Positions 34,305 through 46,112 of a DNA stretch of 64,000 bases are shown here, piece by piece. The notes under the pieces were generated by a model that ran no database searches, was not told the origin of the DNA, and saw nothing but the letters and a program-made list of their open reading frames with translations. The translations under genes and the position numbers were made by a program. The stretch is from Chrysemys picta bellii (taxonomy: Eukaryota; Chordata; Testudines; Emydidae), in assembly GCF_011386835.1 (NCBI RefSeq), contig NC_088798.1, positions 1,054,001 through 1,118,000 on the forward strand, given 5' to 3'. Position 1 is the first letter of the stretch. Each line of letters starts with the position of its first letter.

Positions 34305-34424
34305 GCTTGTAAGCCCTTTGGGGTAGGGATCCCGTTGTTATCTTTTGTTGCCCAGTGCTTAGCACAGTGTGGCCTGAATCCTGTTGTGCGACCACAATAC
34401 AGATGATGATGATGATGATGATAA
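34305..34424 (+). mobile_element. LINE 3' tail (CR1/L2-like) with (GAT)n end
   Basis: gtaagccctttggggtaggg, gtgcttagcacagtgtgg and a terminal gatgatgat microsatellite. The terminal short repeat is typical for this LINE group. Confidence 0.62.
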
Positions 34425-34771
34425 GAAAAGGTAAGTTGCTCGTGGAGGTGGGGTTAGGGAGAACCTGGAATCGCAGCCTGTCTCCTGGCTTGTTCCAGTG
34501 CTGCTCCCACAGGAATCTTCCAGACAACCCTCTCCCTGTCAGTCATGCGGGGGCAGGCTCGCGTAGGATTGTATCAAAGGGGCAAAATGATTCCGTAATG
34601 ATTCCATTCAAATCTGAAAAGCCATTTTGCTTCTGAGAAGGGCCAGAATTTCCTAGATGAAAATGGTTGAAATCTATAGGACTCTCTTGCAAGTGTGATT
34701 GGATGTTGTTTTTGCTTCATCTAAAATATGGTGATTTCAAGTGTAGCAGCCTGTCTTTGAGATGATGGTAT

Positions 34772-34787
34772 CGAGAGAGAGAGATAG

Positions 34788-34842
<55 letters not shown>
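34772..34842. repeat. Compound microsatellite (GA)n(GT)n
   Basis: A short interrupted ga run followed by about 26 gt units. Confidence 0.97.
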
Positions 34843-34844
<2 letters not shown>

Positions 34845-34849
34845 ACATT

Positions 34850-37534
34850 ATCGGCTGTTCATGAGCTCATCTGTTGTGACACGGTGTGTATAATCCTGCA
34901 AGTATATTAGACTTTGCAGTTGCATTAGTATAGAGCAGTGAATAGTATTGAATCAAATGCCAGCGCTTATGTCAGGTTTAATCCTGCTGCAAATTAAACT
35001 GTGTAAAACCTCTGCAAAATTGGGTTTTTTAATAGAAACAGCAGTTCAGTTGTACTAGAGCTACTAAATTAAATGTTTAATGATTTTCAACACTTATTTG
35101 ATACATTAGTGTTTGACAGTGTTTCAGTTATTGTTGTATCTGGATTGATTCAGCTCCACCCCTTGTTTAACTGAGTCTCATTTTAGCCATGTTGAAGAAA
35201 TTTATCTGGGCAATTTTGCTTGTGCTGTAAACACGTAATTAGGCTTGTGCCAAATCAGTCTGCAGTTCTGGGTCATTACGGGATTTGGGCCAGCAAGAAC
35301 TGAACCCGAGTTCAAGTCCACGTCTCAGCATTGGAGTAACCTCAGGTGATATTTATGCAAATCTGTACAGTGGTGCTTAAACTTTGATTTCAGCTTACTG
35401 TCTCTTTCCTTTTAAAACTGGCTGTGTAACCAACAGCTAATAAAAACTTCATCCATTTCCCCCAAAATTCTAGAGAAGTATCTATCCTTTTTTCAGTAAT
35501 TGACTGCTAGGTTCCCTGTATTTCTCCATACAGCACACTGAAATGTTTTCTGACATTAAAAGTTATAAATCTGAGGTTCTGTCTGAAAACAAAAATAAAA
35601 CTTACATGTAATTCAGAGCTATTTTCATAACTGTGACGAATAAGCGATGGCTTTGAGATAGTTATGATTCACTCAATGAGAACACTTGTAGTTCTGCAAT
35701 TAACAGGTCATTAACAAAGCAAAAATCTCAATCATGACTAAGTTTTTGACTTCGTCTGTGAGCTCTACTTCAGGAAAACATTTCAGTGAAGCCCAATGAT
35801 GTATCTGCTGTAAGACAGCACAGCCATTTTCGGGGCTGTCAAAATTAGCTCTGTGCTGAAACCATCTCCCAAAGGCCGGAGCCTGGAATTGTATTATTTC
35901 TTTGCAAAATAAATCAGGAAGTACAAACATAGGCAGGGGTTTTCCAATGCTATTTTTATATAGCCGTATCTCAAAAACAATTTTATGTTTTAAAATAAAA
36001 TTGTATACGGTCTGTGGAATTACTACTTCTGGTGTTCTGTAAATAAAATATTTTGACATGGCTGTGATATGGAATGCTGAAAGCTGTCTGTTTCATATGT
36101 GCACTGTGTAATTACCCATCCTAATGGCAATTATGTAATTTAGTATGTTGTTACAAGATTAGGGTAGCTATTTATGTAGTTAAATTCCTGAAATGTTCAA
36201 AGCACTGAAAATTACTGTGGGGGGCGAAGGGGGGTGGGGTGGAGAAGGAAATATAAAAATTTGAAAACTACATTTAGGAAAGGCCTTTAGAGTTAGAAGA
36301 CACACTGCCAAAATCAAGGAAATTCACAATCAAAGAAAAACATTGCGAGTCTAGTCACAACTCTACTAATAGTGGTATTGGAAAGCATATGTGGGGGCAG
36401 ACTAGCATCTGCCCAAACCCCTCTGACAGTGCTCACTGATTACACGAATCCCGTTTGGTAAGAATAGAATCACAGATGTTCCTGGCAGAGGGGACATTCA
36501 GACTGTGTATACTCTTGCTAATTGCATACCCATATGGCACCACCAGTGGAGCTCGGTGAACGATGTAGTGTAGACAGGGCTACTGTGTCCTCTAACCCTG
36601 CTTTAGAGTTAGATGCACCTGAGCCTTGCTTGTACTCCAGCCTCTAGCATTAGTGCCAGCAGTGCAGTGGCACCAGTGGTGATCCCCAGGCGCAGCTTCT
36701 GCTAGTTCTTCTGTGATTGTTTCTCTTCTAGGGGAGCTGTTCACATTAGGTCAAAAATTTGATGCCATTTTCAAATGTAAGTTAACTGTAAACGTGTCAA
36801 ATCCTGTGAGTTCTTTTACATCTTGGGCCCTTTTCAGTTAAAAGTGCTGGGAGTTATTCCTTTGCTTCTTCCATAGCATGATGGAAAGTGAATCGATTCC
36901 TGGGGTTTAGCCCTTCTGGTCAGGCCATAAACATTAACTCAGAAGAAGAATCAGTGTGCAACTTCAACTAACTCATCATTTGTCTGCCTGTTTCACTGTG
37001 AGCTGAAGAAAAGTATTGAGAGAATTCAGAATTGTGCTGTAGGGAGGAGGCATTGTAACAAGCAATGGGGAAAAAAGCTACGGAATAATTCACAATACTT
37101 TCTACAGGAAAAGCCTCAGAAGGCTAGAACTCTTAGACATCAGGCTTTCACTATCCGCTCAGGCTTGAAATCAAGACAAAGTTTTTGACCTAACTTAAAG
37201 AGCTTCTCTAGGAAAGAGACCCCTGCAGCAGTGGTTAATGTGAAGGAAGAAAACTGATTAAACAGAGAGAGTCCTAGTAAAACGACGTGTTTGCCAAGCC
37301 TGTGCTCAGAGGGGGTGGCATGGCTCAAGATTGGCAGTGGGATTTGCAGAGCCTGTCTATCTAGCTCATGGGTTCCAATTTGTCTTAAGTTGCTAGTGAT
37401 TGAAAGTTACCATCTAATAGTTACTCAGTGAACTACTTGAAATGAATATTACCTCAGTATTATTTCTGTCAGACAGCTGTTTGCAACACAAGAGCCGCTG
37501 TCACAATGGTCCTATTCGTTGCAGCCTCAGCAGA
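34850..37534. other. Unassigned non-coding sequence
   Basis: About 2.7 kb. One 119-codon minus-strand frame (35700-36059) has no recognised family, and its length is within chance expectation. A fragment gtagtgtagacagggc (36565-36580) may be the end of a Harbinger-like MITE. Confidence 0.45.
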
Positions 37535-37828
37535 GAGGCAAGGACTGCTGAGGGAGTTGGCTGATGTGATTGCTGAGCCATTGAGTGGCGATCGGGGAGG
37601 TCCCGGACAATTGGAAAAAGGCTAATGTAGCGCCCATCTTTACAAAAGGGAAGAAAGAGAACCCGGGGAACTACAGACCCATCAGCCTCACTTCAGTCCC
37701 CAGCAAAATCATGGAGCAGGTCCTCAAGGAATCCATTTTGAAGCACTTGGAGGAGAGGAAGCTGATCAGGAACAGTCAATATGGATTCACCAAGGTCAAG
37801 TCATGCCTGAGCAATCTGATTGCCCTCT
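37535..37828 (+). mobile_element. CR1 LINE fragment (reverse transcriptase, first half)
   Basis: A 93-codon frame (37585-37866) encodes VPDNWKKANVAPIFTKGKKE, then NYRPISLTSVPSKIMEQVLK and HLEERKLIRNSQYGF. This is the N-terminal half of the CR1 reverse transcriptase, read on the plus strand. It stops abruptly at about 37820, where minus-strand CR1 sequence begins. Confidence 0.92.
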
Positions 37829-38345
37829 GCTGGACTCTCTCCAATTTGTCCACATCCCTTCTGTAGTGGGGGGACCAAAACTGGACGCAGTACTCCAGGT
37901 GTGGCCTCACCAGTGCCGAATAGAGGGGAATAATCACTTCCCTCGATCTGCTGGCAATGCTCCTACTAATACTGCCCAATATGCTGTTGGCCTTCTTGGA
38001 AACGAGAGCACACTGCTGACTCATATCCAGCTTCTTGTCCACTGTAATCCCCAGGTCCTTTTCTGCAGAACTGCTGCTTAGCCAGTCGGTCTCCAGCCGG
38101 TAGCAGTGCATGGGATTCTTCTTTCCTAAGTGTAGGACTCTGCACTTGTCCTTGTTGAACCTCATCAGATTTCTTTTGGCCCAATCCTCCAATTTGTCTA
38201 GGTCATTCAGGACCCTATTCCTATCCTCCAGCATATCTACCTCTCCCCCAGCTTAGTGTCATCTGCGAACTTGCTGAGGGCGTAATTCATCCCATCATCC
38301 AGATCATTAATAAAGATGTTGAATAAAACCGGCCCCTGGGTCGGA
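37820..38345 (-). mobile_element. CR1 LINE fragment in opposite orientation (second half of RT)
   Basis: A 152-codon minus-strand frame (37776-38234) encodes [20 protein letters not shown], then EKDLGITVDKKLDMSQQC and RPHLEYCVQFWSPHYRRDVD. Upstream on the minus strand (38240-38345) lies the catalytic FADDTKL-type region. The piece ends at 37820 in the middle of the ORF; the CR1 3' tail is absent. Together with the preceding feature it forms a head-to-head arrangement. Confidence 0.92.
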
Positions 38346-39042
38346 TGGCACAGGGAGAAGAGGAACATTGGCCGAAACACAGATCATCTTGTCTAATATA
38401 TCTCGTTGGTTTTTCCACCCTTCAGTACTGCTGTGTAAACTTTTGAAACTGTATTCACATCCTCAATAGCATCAGTCAAGACTTGCTTTGGATTTTTTCT
38501 AGATGAGATTATTTTACTGAGTCCAGCACACAGACAGACACATTCATCTTCTCACATGGCATGAACTAAAATAAAGGGTTCTTAAAACCTGAAGCAGTGT
38601 ATCTCACCTCTCATTTCCTTCTGCATAGGTACACACTGATGCCATAATGCTGTGTCGTATGCCACAGTCACTCTCATCTCAGAGACCAGTGGGACATTCC
38701 AAGATGATATGATTTATGTAGTTGGAATATTTTGAAATTAAATGTTGATATATCTATAGAAGGTAGGGGCGTATGTGTGTGTGTGTTAAAATCAGGGAGG
38801 AATTAAGTAGAGTCTATTTTGCTCATGTCCTCAACAGCTGCTTCATTTCAACCCAGATGTGGCTGTGTGTTAGTGGTGAGCGAAGTGATTTCTGTGTAGA
38901 GCTGCTGAAGACTGGGATCTATTTAGATGAAAGGCCCTTAGTAAATGTAAGATATTATACCTCATTGTGGCATTGCTGTGCCAAACATAATCGTTTTTGA
39001 TTCTGTTAATCTTTTCTTATTTGTCAGTCCCTATAATCCATA
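38346..39042. other. Unassigned non-coding sequence
   Basis: Nothing recognised apart from a short gt run near 38773. Confidence 0.45.
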
Positions 39043-39140
39043 GGGAAAATTTTCAAAGGCACAAGGTGACTAATTCCCATTGAAAGTCAACAGGAATTAT
39101 GTACCTAGATGCCATTTGTGTCTTTGAAAAATTCTTCCCC
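39043..39140. repeat. Palindromic MITE-like repeat, about 98 bp
   Basis: The left arm gggaaaattttcaaaggcac is nearly complementary to the right arm (gtgtctttgaaaaattc and ttcccc). The centre reads attcccattgaaagtcaa. This is a common amniote palindromic repeat. Confidence 0.65.
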
Positions 39141-39385
39141 TTAATCACTCTTGCTGTCTCCTCTCTGAATTCCTGTGATAAGTCACTGATATCTTTTGGG
39201 TGCTGAGAGCAGAATGCTTGGTCCTAGGTGAGTCTTGTTGGTATCTGTAGAAAGGGGCTACAGTTTACCTTCAGGATCTTTGGTGGGAGGCCTCCACATC
39301 CCCACATCACATACTTTGGTGTCTTGGTCCCATTTCACCAATACCCAGCTGGGACTGTCAGGTCTTCCTTAGTGTAACTGCTCCC

Positions 39386-40480
39386 TGTGACATTATTGAC
39401 ATGAACTGGGACCGTATAGATCATTGTTGCAACCAAGGTCCTGTAGTGGCACCAAATCTTGTATAAAGGGGGTCAAATAAGGTGTCTGAGACAAGGTTAT
39501 GGTTTGCTGGTTATGATTATGCTATCTGTATGCATGCATCATTTTTGTAGTTAAAGTTATAAGTATTGGCTCTATACTGTCTGTATTTCAAACTTGTGCT
39601 AGGCTTCTGGGTGACACCCCAGACAAGTTGGTGTCAGCACTGCCTAGCCTGTTTGATGTTCCATTAAGGCCCATCAGCTATACAGTTAACCCATTTGAAA
39701 GAAGGCAGGCACACCTTGTGACTCAGCAAGGTAAACAGGGACATGCCTATCCGCAGAACTCTAAGGTTTTTCTATGCCATGTGATGGACGGCTTGTCTTT
39801 GGGATCAAGAAAGCAGAGATCACATGGCAAGAGACTATAAAAAGCTGCTGCAGCTCCTCCATCTTGTCTTCAATCCTGCTTCTGACTCTGGAGGGACTGT
39901 GCTACAAATGGAAGCTGTACACAAAGGACTGAATGACCCATCCCAGCTGGGGATGTTCCAGAGACTTGATTTGAACCTGCAGTTTATTCTATCGCTGCTA
40001 CAAGCCTGAACCAAGAACTTTGCCATTACTGTATGGAATTGATTCCATTTAACCAATTCTAGCTCTCATCTAGATCTTTTTCCTTTTATGAATAAACCTT
40101 TAGATTTTAGATTCTAAAGGATTGGCAACAGCGTGATGTATGGGTAAGATCGGATTTGTATATTGACCTGAGACTGGGGCTTGGTCCTTTGGGATCGAGA
40201 GAACCACTTTTGTTTTACTGGAGTATTGGTTTTCATAACCATTTGTCCCCATAATGAGTGGCACTGGTGGTGATACTGGGAAACTGGAGTGTCTAAGGGA
40301 ATTGCTTGTATGACTTATGGTTAGCCAATGGGATAAAACCAAATTCTTCTCTGATTGGCTGGTTTGATTTGCCTTGGTGTGCAAAGGAACCCCAGCCTTG
40401 GGATGTAACTGCCCCGCTCTAAGCAATTTGTCCTGGATTGGCACTCTCAGTTGGGTCCCGCCAGAACCAGCATCGTTCCA
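39386..40480 (+). mobile_element. Solo LTR, 1,095 bp, 5-bp TSD
   Basis: The segment starts tgtgacattattgac and ends catcgttcca. It is flanked by ctccc on both sides (39381-39385 and 40481-40485). A TATA box tataaaaa lies at 39836-39843 and a poly(A) signal aataaa at 40091-40096. No internal viral coding sequence is present, so it is what remains after recombination between two LTRs of an endogenous retrovirus-like or LTR element. Confidence 0.85.
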
Positions 40481-40485
40481 CTCCC

Positions 40486-41689
40486 TAATTGATTTTTACT
40501 GAGCTTGAGTCTCCTAGGGGACAGTACTTCTAGTGTGTCTCAGTCCCTTCATGTTATGTCTGTCCTTGCTGATATTAGTAGCCCAGTTTGGTATCACCTG
40601 CAGATTGCATTAATATGCATGTTTACCCCCTTCTTCTAGATTAATTAAACTGTTAAAAAAAACCCATCCTAACGCCAATCCCCAGTGGTGACGCTGTCAT
40701 TTATCCTTCCCTTTAGCTACAGACATTCAGTCCCCCGACAGTGTTCTAACCTCAGCCCATTCCAGTTCTGCGAAATGCTGTAGTACATGCTTTCCTCCAG
40801 ACCAAATAGATCACATTCACTCTTCCATTTGCCTATTCACTTTCTAATTCTATCAGAAACACTCAGGTTAGTTTGACATCTTTTGTTTTTTGTACATCCC
40901 AGTGAAGCTGTTTATTTTAGGGTTTCTGCTAGCATTAAAGTATGTATGGATTTTCGTGTTCACATTTGTTCTGTGATGGCATTAGGTTTAGCATGCAGTA
41001 ATTGCCAGGATCACTCCTTTTGTCTTTTCTGCATAAAGGTTTGCCTGCCTTTTCCAATCTTCTGATGCCTCAGGCCTCTCTAGGGCCTTTCAAAAATAAT
41101 TGCTGTTGGCTTAGTAAATTTGTTAGCTAATTCTTTAACAGCCTGGGATTAAACTATTCAGCGCCACTTTTTTCCTTATTTTTCTTTTTTAAATTGTTCA
41201 TTGCCTCAGACTCTTCAGAATCCTCAATCTCATCCCCCCTCTGCCTTATTCCCCCTGCTTTAGCTCTAAAATCTCCTCTTCTTCCCTGTTAACCCCTTTG
41301 GCAGCATTGACTCATTCTGCTTTTCCGCTGTCTTTCTCTCTCCTATGCGCCTTGACTGGCTCCGGATCTTTCTTTTCTTGTTTTGTTTCATTCCCTGTCT
41401 ACATTTCCAGGCTGGATTTTTTATTTTAACCCTCAACTTCTTAAGAAGCTGTGCTGGCCTCCCCTTATATTCTTCCTTTCCAGCATAACTGATTTGTTTC
41501 ATCTTCATCTTTAGGGCCATGTATTCATCCTTCGAACTCTTAGGTCAAAGCGCAAAGGCAGGAAACTCAACTGCCATCTCTCCTCTCCTCTCCACTTCGC
41601 CTGCAGACCTGTCCTCCTTCACTCCCTGGAACAAGGGCTTTCCTACAACTCATGTGGCAGAGGGTCTGGCAAGAAGTGCAAGCCTCATT
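40486..41689. other. Unassigned non-coding sequence
   Basis: A minus-strand frame at 41266-41520 encodes a lysine-rich 84-residue peptide without a recognised family. Nothing else is seen. Confidence 0.45.
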
Positions 41690-41693
41690 CTCC

Positions 41694-42115
41694 TGTCGGA
41701 GGAAAAAAGAGTTCTCACTCTCAGGTTGAGTGCAGCAAGTCATATACTTTATTTTCTCTAGCAATTGCGTGGAGGGAGAGAGCAAAACAGGTCTCACAGG
41801 TAAACAATTACAGCAAGCATTTATACCTTTTGTTACATACAATAATGGGCGACAGCTGCATTTTGTTTATACATAAGTCCTCCTGATATCTTATTTTCCT
41901 CAACAATTTAGACTATAGTCTACATTCCATATTTATTTCACACAAGGTCACAACAACTTCTCATACAGTTCTTTCCCACTCACCTCACACAATCCTCACT
42001 TCTACAACTCTTGCGTTATTAGGGTTACAGCTAGCCTGACTCTTGCTCACCCAAGGGGACTGTTTGAATATGAAATCCCCTTCAAATCCCTGTCAGTTCT
42101 TTCTCTTCTTCCACA
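41694..42115 (-). mobile_element. Solo LTR, 422 bp, 4-bp TSD
   Basis: On the minus strand it starts TGTGGAAGAAG and ends CCTCCGACA. ctcc flanks both sides (41690-41693 and 42116-42119). Minus-strand TATAAA lies at 41820-41825 and AATAAA at 41748-41753, about 70 bp apart, giving a U3-R-U5 order. The short length and 4-bp TSD suggest a class I (gammaretrovirus-like) LTR, different from the 1.1-kb LTRs in the window. Confidence 0.78.
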
Positions 42116-42119
42116 CTCC

Positions 42120-44282
42120 CCATCCATTGTAAGGGAGCGGCTACTGAGCTGCCTTCCTCCTGTTGCTTTCATGTGTGGGGAGGATGGGACAGAAGGCGCC
42201 GAGTGCATGAGGACTCGTTCTGCCGAAGTGTCCTTACCCACTCCTCGCTTCCAGCAGCCACAGACTCCCAGTGTTATACCTCAGGACAGGAGAGTGGTGT
42301 GAGAGCTAATCATTGTGTCTTGAGATTCCTCAGCCTTTTTTCATAGTGCCATATTCCTAGGGGTCCTAATTCCTAAACAGGCCTTCTGGGAAATCTAACC
42401 GCCTTTTCCTTCTGACCCCACGTTCAATCTGTGTTCTCTTAAATTATGTCCTGGGTCGCAGCACTGCACTTGACATTGAGCTTTGAACTCCGTATAAAAG
42501 GCCTGGAGCTTTAGAAAATGCATTAGAGTCGGGGGCAGGGGGAGATTCTCTTAGAGGAATACTGAGAGCTAAAGGGGAAGGGGCTGGGGTAAAGAGAGCA
42601 AAGAAAGGAGAAGCTTAGCTGTCAGCAGAACCATGGGGGAGAGAAATAACTGTCCCCATTCACACAAGCCTGGCTGGCTAGGGGAGCGGCGGCAGGCCTC
42701 CTGCCACATAGAGCAGGGACATATCACAAACTTAACAATGATAAATGGCAGCAAAGCAAGCAGGATTCTGAGACGGAGGCAGCCTGACTCCGAATCCCAT
42801 TCTTGAGCTATCTGTGTCAGAATCTGCACAGTAATGGAACGGTCTTTAATTTCCCTTTTCTTCTCCGTAATGTCAATGGCATTTGCTCTTTTATTTGGGT
42901 GTCATAATGGATAATAATAGATTTCTTTGGGAATAATTTCCCCTCATCACTTCACGTTACAGCAGCATATCTGGATGTCTAAGGGCCTCTTCAGGTGCTT
43001 CTGTGGAAATAGTTTCTTCCACAATAATGCTAGTGTAATGGAGTTAGGGTTGTATTGAAATAGTAGGGTGATTTTTTTTTTTAAGGAGTGAATTTAATTT
43101 CAAAGAATTAAAGGAAAATTTGGGCATTCTGTCTATTAAATCCCTGTTCCACACACATTGCCATGATCAAACATGCATATATATTGTGGAGGTTCTGAAA
43201 TGTTTTGTGTTGAAATACAGGAGGGATGTGCACATGCTTGGAAGTCACTTTCCCCTGAGAACTCTAATAATCCTTCACTGGTCATTTTAAAAACGAGGGA
43301 TTGCAGCAAAGTTAGCTCGCCCTATGATGCAGCACACGTACATTTGGATTCAGCTTGTGTAACACATGCCACCCTGATGAGATTTGAAACAGCCAAGACA
43401 TGAACACCTGGGAATGAGAACAAAAGAAGTTCTGACATCATCTTCATAATGGTGATCAAAAATATATCTTGTTATTGATACGTAAAGTGACAGAACCGCT
43501 GACACACAAATCGGTTTGAAAGCACAAGAATTAGCTGGTGACATTCTGATCTGTGCAAATAGGTGATGCTATTTACATTTAACGCGTTTAAAAATCAGCT
43601 ACTGCAAATACAGAGCAGTGTACTTGAACTACAGAAATGCCATCACTCTCCCTGACTCAGTGATAATGGTCTAATAGGTGCTATACATAGTGAAAGTGCA
43701 GCAGAAGCTCTACAGTGCAGGCTAGAAACCAGTGATGGGAGCGAAAGCAACATACATCTTAAAACAAATTCAAAACAGCACCTGAATTAAAAAAACAAAA
43801 CAAGCTTTTAAAATGCCAAGTTTGATGTAACCAAAGTAGAGAATAAGTGGTCGTGGCGGTTTTCAGCTTAAGAAATCAAAGATAAAAGCTTCAGTGTGAG
43901 ACTAACTTTCTCCCTCCCTCTCTCTTTGCCACATACGTGCATAGAAGTTCATACCCCCACAGTCTGTCTCAACCAGCATGTTTTCCAGGGAAAGTTTTTC
44001 TCCCAGTATTCTCAAGTAAAACCAGTACAGAGGTCTGAGCTCACATGGTCGAAAGCAGAATATTGCTAGTAGGTAAACTGTGGTTCTGTGTTGGGATGGA
44101 TTCCCTCTAGTCATTGCAATGTCTCCTGACAACTTGTTGCTTCTTCCAGGCATGTCACTGTGTATCTCCTCAAGCAGGACATGCTGTCACACCTCCGTCA
44201 TTAGAAACCTTTCAGGGTGCTAGGAGCAATCCTGAGCCACTCTGTGCGTCTGATCTGGTCTGTCTATAGAGTTAGCTTAAGC
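42120..44282. other. Unassigned non-coding sequence
   Basis: About 2.2 kb with no recognised repeat or supportable gene. Confidence 0.5.
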
Positions 44283-44290
44283 TACTATGG

Positions 44291-44554
44291 CAGAGGTCCT
44301 CAAACTGGGCCACACCTCCCTAGGGGAGGCGGAGGAACATTCGGGGAGGCCCAGCTGGGGCCCCGGCCAGCGCCGCCCAGCTCCGCTCCTGGCCCCAGGA
44401 CCCCAGCTGCTGGCCTCCGCTCCACTCTTGCCCCCAGCTGTGGCCCCAGCCTCAGCCCCCTTACTCCTGTCCACGTCCCCCCGCTCCCGGCCCTGGCTCG
44501 GTTGGGCGGAGAAGGATAAGGTGGGGTGCAAGGTAAAAAGTTTGGGGACTACTG
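44291..44554. mobile_element. hAT-type MITE, 264 bp
   Basis: The ends cagaggtcctcaaactggg and aagtttggggactactg are inverted repeats. The flanks tactatgg (44283-44290) and taatacgg (44555-44562) match at 6 of 8, an eroded TSD. The interior is GC-rich and non-coding. Confidence 0.82.
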
Positions 44555-45044
44555 TAATACGGGGTGAGACCAATCTCTACCACTGTTTGTAGGTGACACC
44601 CTGGTCAATGCTGCATCCTGCCAACACTGAAATACTAATAGGCCTGTGGTAGGCAGGCTCCCACGGCTGCTTAAGAGAGCATTAAACAGCACAGAATGGA
44701 ACGTGCCTAGAGGGTTGGATGTATCTTAGAGCGCGAGAGAGGTTGTGGGGTAATAAACTGAAGTGTCAGGAGGCAAATCTGACAGGGGGCTAGTGTTCAG
44801 ACAGCAGAAGCATGGGCCCTGCCTCACACCAAATACATTGTACAATCTAAATGGACAGGTACGCAACTACCGAGAGACACCAACTGATTTGGATGACCAA
44901 GGGTGAAACGGTTATAGGAGAAGCACTTCTTTCTTGGGTGGTTAAAAAGGGAGACAGATACACAAAATCTTAGTTGTGTGAGGCTGGTTAAAAGATAGGA
45001 AACAAAGTGTAGGAATAAATGATGAGTTTTCACAGCGGAGAGCA

Positions 45045-46112
45045 ATAAATAGGAGGGTCCACCAAAGATTTATACTAGGATCAGTGAAGTTCAATGTATT
45101 CATAAATGGTCTGGCAAAGGGGTGAGCTGAGACATAGTAAAGTTTGCAGACTGCGAAGAGCTACAAAGGGGATCTCACAAAACTGGATGACTGGGCTCAA
45201 AATGGCAGATGAAATTCAATGTAGTTAAATGCAAAGTAATGCACAATGGAAAGCATAATCCCAGCTGTACATACAAAATGATGGGGTCTAAATTAGCTGT
45301 TAGCACTCAAGAAAAGATCACGAAGTCATCATAGATGGTTCTCTGAAAACATTTACTCAATATGCAGTGGCAGTCAAAAAAACTAACAATGTTAAGAACC
45401 ATTAGGAAAGGAATAGTTAATAAGACAGAAAATACCACAGTGCTGCTATATAAATCCATGGTATCCTCACACCTAGAATACTGCATGCAGTTCTGGTCTC
45501 CCCGTTTCACAAAATATATATATGTTAGAATTGGAAAAATTACAGAGAAGGGCAACAAAAATGAATGGAGGTATGGAACAGCTTCCGTAGGAGGAAAGAA
45601 TAAAAAGACTGGGACTGTTAAGCTTGGAAAAGAGTGGACGTGATAGGGGTTTATAAAATCTCGACCATGGTGTCGAGAAAGTAAATAAGGACGTATTATT
45701 TACCCCTTCACATAACACACAAACCAGGGGTCACCCAATGAAGTTATTCGGCAGCAGGTTTAAAACAAACGTAAGGAAATATTTCTTCACACAACCAATC
45801 AACACTGTGGAAGTTCTTTCCAGAGAATGTTGTGGAGGCCAAAAGTATAACTGGGTTCAAAAAAGAACGAGATAAGTTCATGGAGGATGGGTCCATCAAT
45901 GGCTATTAGCCAGGATGGTCTGGGACGCAACCCCATGCTCTGAGTGTCCCCAAGCCTCTGACTGCCAGAAGCTGGGGCTGGATGACGGGGGATGGATCAC
46001 TCAATAATTGCCTTGTTCTGTTCCATCTCGCTGAAGGATCTGGCACTAGCCATTGTAGGAAGACATGATTCTGGGCTAGATAAATCATTGGTCTAACCCA
46101 GTATAGCCGGTT
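45045..46112 (+). mobile_element. CR1 LINE 3' fragment
   Basis: The fragment covers about 1.1 kb from the reverse transcriptase core to the 3' UTR. A 93-codon frame (45362-45643) encodes VLLYKSMVSSHLEYCMQFW. Farther on are the aggcagcaggtttaaaaca and ctattagccaggatggtc blocks also seen at 19380-19560, so both copies belong to one subfamily. It is 5' truncated, with many frame breaks. The extreme 3' end is eroded (cagtatagccgg). Confidence 0.9.

Noticed and set aside
35700..36059. 119-codon minus-strand open frame
   Set aside because: No protein family was recognised, and a frame of this length is expected by chance many times in 128,000 six-frame codons.
41266..41520. Lysine-rich 84-residue minus-strand frame
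   Set aside because: Low-complexity basic composition from a pyrimidine-rich plus strand; no recognised family.
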